Assembly (NCBI GenBank): GCA_002373505.1
Contig: DFKE01000012.1
Location: forward strand, 62,001 to 126,000
Length of the DNA: 64,000 bases
Reading direction: 5' to 3'
Origin: Bacteroidales bacterium UBA3653
Lineage (GTDB): Bacteria; Bacteroidota; Bacteroidia; Bacteroidales; Paludibacteraceae
Shown in pieces: positions 55,902-62,600 of this stretch. The notes beneath the pieces are model-generated. The model was given only the letters and a program-made list of their open reading frames with translations, did not search any database and was not told where the DNA came from. Within the stretch, counting starts at the first letter, position 1. Each line of letters starts with the position of its first letter. The position numbers were made by a program, and so were the translations under genes.

Positions 55902-57359
55902 TTAGTCCTTCGGACTCCAGAAGAAGTCGGTTAGCCATCTCGGCAGCCGGCTTTTCTTCGGTCCATCATTAGGCGACGCAGTCGCATCATTAAGCTGCGT
56001 AGCAGCATCATTGGCAAGCTTGCTTGCATCATTCCCATATAGCGCCCGCTGCAGCCGGTCTTTGCCCGCGCCGAAACGGACACCTACAGATGCTTGTACT
56101 TTCCAGTTCCAGTTGCTGAGTTTGATGTAGTTGTCGTTAGCAGTCCAGCCGGAGCGGAAGCGTATGTTCTCCGCCGTTGCCCAGGCATTCAGATGCACCC
56201 ATTTGTTGATCTCCCAGCTCACTGCTGCACGCATGTTACCCGTCACATGCACCGGAAAAGACGGATTGAGGTTGTACATCGGGTCGTCCGGCAGACCTTC
56301 CGCTATGCTGTCCGGCAGATAGAAAGACGCTAAATTGACCGTGTAGGTCACTAACATAGCGGCAGCGGAGGCGTGCAAGACTACTTTGCCTTTGTTGGGA
56401 GTATAGTTGATGCCGTAGCCGATACCTACTGCTATCTGACGCGTACGGATGGCGGTCAGACTGGACATCAGCAGCGGTAGCAGAGGCACGTTGTTGTCTG
56501 AGTGTCGCAGTGTGTCTTTCAACTGCACCTGACTGGATGTGTATGCCAGATGAACCAGAAGCGAACCCGCTGTCTGTTTCTGTATGTACGATTGTTTGAC
56601 GGCTGCCTGGTGGGAGTAATGACGCGCGTTCAGCGCATACCATAGGTTCAGGCTCGCATTGGTGATGATAACCTTGTCTTTGCCGAAATCCCAGTTTTGC
56701 TCGTTCCCGACTAGCAAGTTGGTGTGGATATTGGTGCTGGTATGGATACCGAAATCGATGCCAATGAACTTACTGCCGAACGAGAAAGAGAGGCGTTGTG
56801 CGTAGGCATGGATAGCGTCCCAACTGTAGCCGAAACCGAAGCCGCGGTAGCCGGCGTAGAAACCCAAATCGACGGAAGGAGTCGTCTTGTTTAGCAGCGT
56901 AATGGTCTGAACGCTATTGTCCTGCGCCTCGGAGAAGGATGTCAGGTTGGAGTTGATCCCGATCATTCCGTTGGTATAAGCGATTCGCCAGCTGTGCTCG
57001 GGCAGACCGATATACGAGGTGTCTATTCCCCGCTGGAGATACCTGTCCACCCAGTTGCCGGTGCGGTAGAAGAAGAGCAGCGCCTTGTTCGGCTTCTTCT
57101 CCGGCTTGGCAGGCTTTTCCGGTTCTAGTTTACCTAGTGTGTATAGTGTATCCGGCTTGGCAGGCTTTTCCGTTTCTAGTTTACCCAGTGTATCTAGTTT
57201 ATCTGGTTTACCTAGTGTGTATAGCGTATCCGGCTTTTCCGGTGTAGCCGGGGCAAGCTGTTCCCCCTCTCTTGAGGAGAGGGTCGGGGTGAGGTTATTC
57301 CCTAACGCCCAAACGCTTACCGCTGCCAGTAATGCTACTATGAAGTATAACCGTTTCAT
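55902..57359 (-). CDS. DUF4421-like outer-membrane barrel with repeat-derived linkers
   Basis: This is a 485-residue protein. Signal peptide MKRLYFIVALLAAVSVWA. Residues about 20-90 are a low-complexity linker (NLTPTLSSREGE, then KPDTLYTLGK, KLDTLGKLE and EKPAKP repeated) encoded by REP-like and CTAG repeats. From about 95 a barrel-type domain follows (NKALLFFYRTGNWVDRYL; IDTSYIGLPEHSWRI; FGFGYSWDAIH; GIDFGIHTSTN; VGIGYGINY; ASVGVRFGAGKDRLQ), which I assign to the DUF4421 group with moderate confidence. The last 45 residues contain NDASKLA, NDAATQL, NDATASP, encoded by a 21-bp palindromic repeat. The gene has a perfect promoter at 57444-57475 and a leader of about 78 nt that itself contains CTAG repeats. 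Function unknown. Confidence 0.78.
   Translation of the reverse strand: MKRLYFIVALLAAVSVWALGNNLTPTLSSREGEQLAPATPEKPDTLYTLGKPDKLDTLGKLETEKPAKPDTLYTLGKLEPEKPAKPEKKPNKALLFFYRTGNWVDRYLQRGIDTSYIGLPEHSWRIAYTNGMIGINSNLTSFSEAQDNSVQTITLLNKTTPSVDLGFYAGYRGFGFGYSWDAIHAYAQRLSFSFGSKFIGIDFGIHTSTNIHTNLLVGNEQNWDFGKDKVIITNASLNLWYALNARHYSHQAAVKQSYIQKQTAGSLLVHLAYTSSQVQLKDTLRHSDNNVPLLPLLMSSLTAIRTRQIAVGIGYGINYTPNKGKVVLHASAAAMLVTYTVNLASFYLPDSIAEGLPDDPMYNLNPSFPVHVTGNMRAAVSWEINKWVHLNAWATAENIRFRSGWTANDNYIKLSNWNWKVQASVGVRFGAGKDRLQRALYGNDASKLANDAATQLNDATASPNDGPKKSRLPRWLTDFFWSPKD
55965..56033. repeat. 21-bp tandem palindromic repeats inside the DUF4421-like gene
   Basis: Three 21-bp units begin ATCATT at 55965, 55986 and 56007, with a fourth ATCATT at 56028. 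Each unit contains a different inverted repeat: GCGAC-GCA-GTCGC, GCTGC-GTA-GCAGC, GCAAGC-TT-GCTTGC. The stems differ but stay self-complementary, while ATCATT is constant. Confidence 0.9.
57124..57231. repeat. CTAG-type 9-bp repeats inside the DUF4421-like coding region
   Basis: Two blocks (57124-57153 and 57175-57231) contain units TCTAGTTTA, CCTAGTGTG and TATAGTGTA or close variants, each block preceded by GGCAGGCTTTTCCG. On the minus strand they encode the TLGK/LDTLGKLE linker. The unit TCTAGTTTA is identical to that in the gene's own leader (57383). Confidence 0.88.
57265..57293. repeat. REP-like palindrome embedded in coding sequence
   Basis: CCCTCTC / GAGAGGG (57265-57271, 57277-57283), then TCGGGGTGAG. 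Read on the minus strand it encodes LTPTLSSREGE, the familiar translation of a widespread intergenic palindrome. It follows directly after the signal peptide of the DUF4421-like protein. Confidence 0.85.
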
Positions 57360-57382
57360 GTTTGTCCGGATTCTCTAATCAG

Positions 57383-57432
57383 TCTAGTTTATCTAGTTCG
57401 TCTAGTTTATCTAGAAACCCTAGTATCCTAGG
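57383..57432. repeat. CTAG-type 9-bp repeats in the leader of the DUF4421-like gene
   Basis: Units TCTAGTTTA, TCTAGTTCG, TCTAGTTTA, TCTAGAAAC, CCTAGTATC, then CTAGG. Located between the predicted transcript start (about 57437) and the ATG (57359, minus strand). Confidence 0.9.
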
Positions 57433-57443
57433 AAATTCTGCTG

Positions 57444-57475
57444 CAAAATTACAACTTTTTTCGCAAATACGCAAA
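57444..57475 (-). promoter_or_regulatory. Promoter of the DUF4421-like gene
   Basis: On the minus strand TTTG (57475 to 57472), 20 bp, TAATTTTG (57451 to 57444); perfect consensus. Confidence 0.85.
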
Positions 57476-57519
57476 TTATTTTGCACGCAAGCGTGTTTTG
57501 ACCGGTCGATAATGGTTCG

Positions 57520-57640
57520 AGAATGAGTGCTAAATGAGTCGTAAATGACCCGTGAGTAAATTAGCACTCACCGCCGACTCGGGAACGTGAGCATCACGGG
57601 ACCATCCTAGGACGACGTCGGCCCCACGTCGGCTGAATAT
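57520..57640. other. GC-rich intergenic stretch with nested inverted repeats
   Basis: TGAGTGCTAA pairs with TTAGCACTCA (57524-57533, 57561-57570), and CCCGTGA with TCACGGG (57549-57555, 57594-57600); the two pairings interlock. ACGTCGGCC and ACGTCGGC form a short direct repeat near 57616-57632. No coding frame or tRNA. A lone TAATTTTG at 57748-57755 follows. Function unknown. Confidence 0.4.
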
Positions 57641-57860
57641 CTGCTGAATAACATAATTATGGCTGTTTTGCAAACTTAACATAGCAGAAATGGCGATAAT
57701 TCGTCAAAAAGTGTTGATTTTTACACATGTATGTCGTAGAAATGTTGTAATTTTGCACTCGGTTTTTATATTTTATAAATAGAAAAGCCTACAAGCCCAT
57801 TTATTATTAGGAAATACACAATATATAGCCCCGGCTTAGGGCGTAAAAACAGAAGCCCAA

Positions 57861-57890
57861 AGATCTTTGACATGTTGATATACTAAAAAA
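57861..57890 (+). other. BoxA-like motif and left inverted repeat of toxin-antitoxin cassette 1
   Basis: GATCTTTGACAT (within 57862-57873) is repeated before cassette 2 (58620-58631). TGATATACTAAAAAA (57876-57890) is inversely repeated, with one extra base, at 58499-58514 beyond the cassette. Confidence 0.5.
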
Positions 57891-57922
57891 ACAGGCAAAA
57901 AAGAAAGTTTTTTGTGCAAATG

Positions 57923-57966
57923 TTTGCATATGTCAGAAATTTGTTGTACCTTTGCGGTCGCAAAGG
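57923..57966 (+). promoter_or_regulatory. Promoter of toxin-antitoxin cassette 1
   Basis: TTTG (57923-57926), 20 bp, TACCTTTG (57947-57954), overlapping the hairpin CCTTTGC-GGTC-GCAAAGG (57949-57966). Antitoxins often repress their own promoter, and this palindrome is a candidate operator. Confidence 0.8.
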
Positions 57967-57982
57967 TTAAAACAGTAAAACT

Positions 57983-58237
57983 ATGGCACAGGAAACATTA
58001 AAAAGTCTCATCGCTGTCATGCTGACACTATCTGTGCAAGAGCAAGAACAAGTGATAGCAGAGCTGCAAGCAAATGTGCGGCAGATGAACCATGTAGATG
58101 AGTCTACCCGCCAGCAATTGATTGCAACAGCAGAAGAAGGAATTGCGGAGATAGAGCGCGGCGAATGTTATTCGAACGACGAGGTGCTTGAGAGAATGAA
58201 TCAACGTTTGGAGCGCAAATACGTCGTTGCTGTATGA
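57983..58237 (+). CDS. Antitoxin-like small protein (ParD/RelB-type role)
   Basis: This is an 84-residue, largely helical protein (MAQETLKSLIAVMLTLSVQE at the start; STRQQLIATAEEGIAEIERG and SNDEVLERMNQRLERK in the C-terminal half). The pattern of a helical N-terminus plus an acidic segment with GxxxSxDEVxxxM resembles ParE/RelE-partner antitoxins of Bacteroidetes. Its stop overlaps the start of a RelE/ParE-like frame as ATGA (58234-58237), the classic antitoxin-toxin layout. The toxin is broken, so this antitoxin is probably an orphan that may still bind its promoter or other toxins. Confidence 0.72.
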   Translation: MAQETLKSLIAVMLTLSVQEQEQVIAELQANVRQMNHVDESTRQQLIATAEEGIAEIERGECYSNDEVLERMNQRLERKYVVAV

Positions 58238-58420
58238 GCGAGAAGATAGCTTGGTCAGATAGAGCCCCTATTAGAAGGTAGCCGATATGAGTTTCGCCGA
58301 TTGGTGATCGACCATTTGACAAAAATTATCTACCGAGAATCAGAAGAGCGTATTGAGATTGCAGATGTTTGGGATACGCGCAAGAGCCCCGAAGAACTCG
58401 TAGCGCGTTTCAAGGAATAA
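58234..58420 (+). pseudogene. RelE/ParE-family toxin remnant with internal deletion and frameshift
   Basis: From the ATG at 58234 the frame reads MSEKIAWSDRAPIRR and stops. In another frame, from about 58262 to the stop at 58420, it reads EPLLEGSRYEFRRLVIDHL and continues TKIIYRESEERIEIADVWD and TRKSPEELVARFKE, which is the C-terminal half of a RelE/ParE toxin (usual pattern RxLxxxxYKIIYRV..VWDTRxxPE). An intact toxin has about 95-100 residues; about 35-40 central residues are missing. The total length of 187 bp is not a multiple of three. The toxin cannot be made intact. Confidence 0.8.
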
Positions 58421-58447
58421 TCTCCTACATATATTTCTTTTTTGCCT

Positions 58448-58504
58448 GACATGAGAGAAATAATCGTATCTTTATGGTTAAGAAATCTCATGTCTTGCTT
58501 TTTT
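58448..58504 (+). terminator. Probable terminator of toxin-antitoxin cassette 1
   Basis: GACATGAGA (58448-58456) pairs perfectly with TCTCATGTC (58486-58494) over a 29-nt loop, followed by TTGCTTTTTT. Confidence 0.6.
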
Positions 58505-58514
58505 ATGTATATCA
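58499..58514. repeat. Right inverted repeat of toxin-antitoxin cassette 1
   Basis: TTTTTTATGTATATCA is the reverse complement of 57876-57890 with one inserted base. The stretch from here to 58620 holds no gene that I can support. Confidence 0.5.
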
Positions 58515-58619
58515 GTGTGATCAAAAGTGCAGAAGCAAAAATAAAACCGAGTTTAAGTGTTTAGGGATAGAGGTTAGAGAAACAGTACTCCTATCCGGTA
58601 CTATAAAATGGATAGAAAA

Positions 58620-58647
58620 GATCTTTGACATAATGTAGAGTATAAAA
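58620..58647 (+). other. BoxA-like motif and left inverted repeat of toxin-antitoxin cassette 2
   Basis: GATCTTTGACAT (58620-58631) is followed by TGTAGAGTATAAAA (58634-58647), whose exact reverse complement lies at 58962-58975, just past the cassette's last reading frame. Confidence 0.6.
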
Positions 58648-58681
58648 AAAAACTGCAATTTTGAATTTTATTGCTCAAAAA

Positions 58682-58725
58682 TTTGGTGGTTTCAAAAAAA
58701 AGCAGTACCTTTGCAGTCGCAAAGG
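58682..58725 (+). promoter_or_regulatory. Promoter of toxin-antitoxin cassette 2
   Basis: TTTG (58682-58685), 20 bp, TACCTTTG (58706-58713), overlapping CCTTTGC-AGTC-GCAAAGG (58708-58725). It differs from the cassette 1 palindrome by one or two loop bases only. Confidence 0.82.
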
Positions 58726-58750
58726 TTAACAACTACTAAATTTTAAGATT

Positions 58751-58882
58751 ATGGAGCAGTACTTGTATGAGCGTGCGGAGAAACGCTTTTATGAAATGAA
58801 AGCCGGTCAATACATCAGCCATGAAGACTCGATGGATTTCATTCGTGAGTACGCGCAGCAAAATCAATCAGTTGCGGTATGA
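58751..58882 (+). CDS. Short antitoxin-like protein (43 aa)
   Basis: It reads MEQYLYERAEKRFYEMKAGQ then YISHEDSMDFIREY and ends QSVAV. It aligns with only the C-terminal half of the cassette 1 antitoxin (same GxxxSxxD/E segment, same VAV ending, same GTATGA stop-start overlap). It lies 38 bp downstream of a perfect promoter. It may be a natural short antitoxin or one shortened by deletion of the N-terminal DNA-binding half; the latter fits the decay seen around it. Confidence 0.65.
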   Translation: MEQYLYERAEKRFYEMKAGQYISHEDSMDFIREYAQQNQSVAV

Positions 58883-58947
58883 CGATTATTTGGCATCCGA
58901 ATGAAACCTTGGACACTTATCACTCGTGTTCTCAATCGAATAGATAA
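58879..58947 (+). pseudogene. RelE/ParE-like toxin fragment (22 aa)
   Basis: Starting in the ATGA overlap, the frame reads MTIIWHPNETLDTYHSC then SQSNR and stops. MxIIWxPxA..L is the usual N-terminus of RelE/ParE toxins. Everything after the first helix is gone; no C-terminal part is found downstream. Confidence 0.65.
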
Positions 58948-58961
58948 ATAACTTTTCATAA

Positions 58962-58975
58962 TTTTATACTCTACA
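58962..58975. repeat. Right inverted repeat of toxin-antitoxin cassette 2
   Basis: TTTTATACTCTACA is the exact reverse complement of 58634-58647; the pair encloses the whole cassette (342 bp). Confidence 0.65.
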
Positions 58976-59008
58976 AGTTTCCAATCCGCAAGGTTGGAAA
59001 CTTTTGTT
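58975..59008 (+). terminator. Intrinsic terminator of toxin-antitoxin cassette 2
   Basis: Perfect 10-bp stem AAGTTTCCAA / TTGGAAACTT (58975-58984, 58994-59003), 9-nt loop, followed by TTGTT. Confidence 0.8.
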
Positions 59009-59035
59009 ATGTCACTTAATATAAAACACACCGAA

Positions 59036-59077
59036 GAATAACATAAAAACACAAAATATCATGACACACTTTAACTT
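59036..59077 (+). repeat. 42-bp direct repeat, left copy, with abortive start frame
   Basis: These 42 bp are identical to 59655-59696. They contain an ATG (59061) that opens MTHFNLNRMLQGCSAFGR and stops at 59117, the same first residues as the large gene at 59680. It is either the remnant of a paralogous gene start or the left border of an insertion carrying the KilA-N gene. Confidence 0.85.
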
Positions 59078-59180
59078 AAATCGAATGCTGCAGGGATGCA
59101 GCGCGTTTGGGCGATGAGCGTCGGACAGATGTGGGGATGAAAAGTCGAGTGTTTAGAGTAATCAATAAAAATTGCAAAGA

Positions 59181-59649
59181 ATGACACAGAAAAGAACCAT
59201 ACAAATAAAAGGTACAACAATCAGTGTGCTGCTGAACCTTAATCAAAATGACTATATATGCCTAACAGACATGGCAAAAGGATTTGAGGAAGGTCCACGT
59301 TTGATAGAAAAATGGCTGAACAACAAGAGTACTATTGATTTCCTTGGAGTATGGGAGCAGTTGAATAATCCTAATTTTAAAACCCCCGAATTCGGGGGAA
59401 TTAGAATGGAGGCTGGTAGCAATCGATTTGCGCGATACAGCTTCGATAAATCAACTGATTGTATTATCGAATATGGAGGTTGTAAATGCAGAACTGATTA
59501 AGCGTGGAGTTGAAAGAGCGGAACGTTTTGCTTTCTTGCAACAAATGGCTTTAGATGAATTGGAATCTTTGTCGAAAACCAACGTCGAACAGCAATTTAA
59601 ACGTTTAGCAACAAAATATCCTCCTGCAATCGTGTCAGGAGAAAACTAA
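59181..59649 (+). pseudogene. KilA-N domain protein remnant (internal deletion and frameshift)
   Basis: The first frame, from ATG 59181 (chosen over one three codons earlier because it opens the conserved region), encodes a KilA-N N-terminus: KRTIQIKGTTISVLL, YICLTDMAKGFEEGPRLIEK, WLNNKSTIDFLGVWEQLNNP and GGIRMEAGSN. It then runs into unrelated residues and stops at 59501. In another frame, RDTASINQLIVLSNMEVVNA followed by ELIKRGVERAERFAFLQ up to 59649 is the normal C-terminus of such proteins. Full-length relatives have about 270 residues; roughly 150 central residues, including the GRYGGTYAHKDIAFEF region, are missing. KilA-N is a phage/nucleoid DNA-binding domain. The protein is surely inactive. 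Confidence 0.85.
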
Positions 59650-59654
59650 CTAAC

Positions 59655-59696
59655 GAATAACATAAAAACACAAAATATCATGACACACTTTAACTT
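59655..59696 (+). repeat. 42-bp direct repeat, right copy
   Basis: Identical to 59036-59077. It covers the leader and first six codons of the surface-protein gene that starts at 59680. The two copies bracket 577 bp holding the KilA-N remnant. Confidence 0.9.
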
Positions 59697-62600
59697 TAAT
59701 GAGTCTTTAGTTACAGTAACTAGTCCAAATCAGACTGGCGAGACACTACCGAGAGACTACCGAACCGGGACGATTAGCTCCCCTTTTAGGAACCTTACCC
59801 TCCTTTTTGCCATCCTCACGATGAGCCTGGCTAATGTCGGTATGGCGTGGGGAGTGGAGGCAACACCGGCTGCAGCAGGGACATATACTATCGGTAATAA
59901 TAAACCTGGTGGTGAAAATCGTTTCTTGCCGATGTCATCAGGTAGTGTATATAATTTTCGTAACAACAATTCTTCATATGGAGATAATGGATGTAAACTG
60001 AAAGGTAATGATAACGCAGTCATTATCTATCTCGGGTCTTCAATGAATTTAACAGCGACATGCTATTTGGGTACTAGTAATAAAGGGGAGAATGCTTCGT
60101 TTACTGTATATACAATTGCAAAAGCATCTTTTGACGAAATAATAGCTAAAGAAAATCAGTATCCGACAGATGGTAGTAGTAGAACTGTTTCTATTTCAAC
60201 AACAGGTACTCAAACCTCATTTACAGTCGCTATATCAAGTACTGCATCGAAAGGTGAATATACAGGGTCTCCTGCAGCCGCTTTACCAGCAGGTTATTAC
60301 TACATTGTGGGTTCTACACCAGCAGATGGGCAAGGTGCTGTTTATCTAAAGAATATCATTCTTACTGCCTCTTCTTGCACGTCGTATTCTTTCCATTATG
60401 GTCCGCATACAGGCGACTGGGAAACCCCGATTTGCTTTACGAAGGTTGGTTCTACACATGAATGGAATATTACAGATTTTACCATACCAAGTCATACAAA
60501 CGGAGAATTCTATGTTGGTTATGCAGGTAGCACCAATAGTCAATCACAAACAAAAGCCTGGACGGATACTTATTCTGACGGTAATGGTGCGATGAAACTA
60601 TTGCCAACAAGCAATTCAATTGTTGGTCAAGCAACGGGCGCAGTTGGTACAATCAATATTTGGGATGACTCGGGTTGGAAGAACCAGAACGTAGGATTTA
60701 CTCCTAATGGGTATGGTATTACGTATGGTGGTGTTGGTCATGCTTTTAATACCACGGCTACTGCCAATATGTGGGAAACGGATGTAGTGACGCTTCCGGA
60801 TGTAAGTACTACTTATACGATGGGTCTGGCTACTGCAACAACTGGCACCTATGTTATTTGTGCACACTCTTCTGCAGCTGAGGCTATTAGCAATATGGGT
60901 GTGACTATTCTGGAAGGAGGAAAGAAAAAGATATTGCTCGCGCCGGGTAGTTTCAATGATGCTGGAGCAGTCTATGCTGTTTGGGATGTAACGAATAGCG
61001 CTTGGGGAGATGGTACAACGAAACTTTTTACTGATGCCGACGGAGATGGAGTTTGGGAATGTCCGGTAGCATCAAGTTGCACAAGCATTAATTTGGTTCG
61101 TATGAGTTCTGGTACGACCACAAGTAATATTGATTGGAGTCGCAAATGGAACCAAACGGCAAATATTAGCGTTGGTGACTTGCTCAATAAATATACGATT
61201 ACAAGTCTAAGTGGAGATAATTGTCCTTATTCGACAACAGCCATCCATCCGGCGACGGGTGGTAAGGGTAAATTCCGTATGTGGGCGAATAGTGGAGACA
61301 ATAACTGGTTCGTTCATTGGATTCCTTATTATGTACTGACTTATGATGCTAATGGCGGTTCTGGCGCTCCAAGCGCGCAGTCTGTAAATTCTGAAGCAAG
61401 TCCTTGCCAACTGACGGTTTCCACTACAGAACCGACTCGTACAGATTATATCTTTGAAGGTTGGAGCACATCTTCTTCAGCAGCATCTCCTGATGACGCA
61501 TGGGATCCGGGCGATACACATGCCATGACCGGCGATGTAACGCTTTATGCCGTTTGGACAGCATGTTCTGGACCCACGATCAATTCGTTTGCACCAACAG
61601 GAAAAACAGATGGTACATATGAAGTAGGTACTACATTAGGTTCAATAACTGTGACTGCAACTGCAGGTAATGGCGGTGCATTAAGTTACTTATGGTATCA
61701 GTACGATGGCGGAAATATCGGCGCAGCCGTAGCAGCAGCCGGAACAAACAATGCAGCTACTTATAATATTCCTAATAACGCGGCTTGCGTTGAGCGCCAT
61801 TATTATTGCGTGGTAAGTGAGGCTGGTTGTTCCACGACCCGAACATCCGATGCTTCCGGAGCCTTGACGTTGACAGAACCTGTAGATCCTTGTTCCGAAC
61901 CGGCAGAAGTAGCCAACGAAATCGCACGTTTCTTCGTACCTTGCGGAACGAGTGCGGCTTATAATGTAGCAGACCAAGCCTCTTCTACTGGCGACAATAC
62001 CTACACGACAACGGGATTTAATGGAACCAGGGATATTAATGCTACAACCGGTTTTATTTATGGTAAATTAACTGATGATGATAATTACATTCAAATAAAA
62101 TTGAATACAGGTAATTTCCGTGCAGGCGATGTCGTTAATGCTTATTTTAACAATAACAAAGACAATAACAACCTCAAGTTAAAGAACCAGAGTACCGGCA
62201 ATGCATTAGGAGCCGCATCTGCTTCAGGATATGATTCAGAATATGTACGTACTTATACGCTGACAGCGGCCGATATTGAAAGCGATGGTACAATTAAATT
62301 CTTCCGCAAAGGTTCAGACATCCGTGTCAACCGTATTATTGTGACGCGTGAGCCGGCTTGCTTTGATTTCTATTCGGGAACAAAATATACCAGTGACGGA
62401 AAGAAATGGGATGTAGCAGTAAATGACCAGATTACAACGGATAGTAAATTATACAGTTCTGGTGCAGTACTGACTGGAGGAACTATTACTAATACTTCTT
62501 CAAATAGCGCAAAAATCGGTTGCAATAGTGATTATGGTTTAGTATTTGACAGTAATGATAAACAACTCACTATTACTTTATCAGGAACTACATTGCCTGC

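Noticed and set aside
57520..57640. Possible tRNA or riboswitch in the GC-rich gap
   Set aside because: The two inverted repeats interlock rather than form a cloverleaf. No T-loop GTTCGA plus acceptor pairing is found in the right positions. Kept only as unexplained structure.
57862..57890. TTGACA within GATCTTTGACAT as a classical sigma-70 -35 box
   Set aside because: No TATAAT-like box lies 16-18 bp downstream, and Bacteroidetes use the TTTG/TAnnTTTG type, which is present nearby in perfect form.
59036..59696. Insertion sequence between the 42-bp repeats
   Set aside because: No transposase or integrase frame and no terminal inverted repeats are seen; only a KilA-N remnant lies between the direct repeats.
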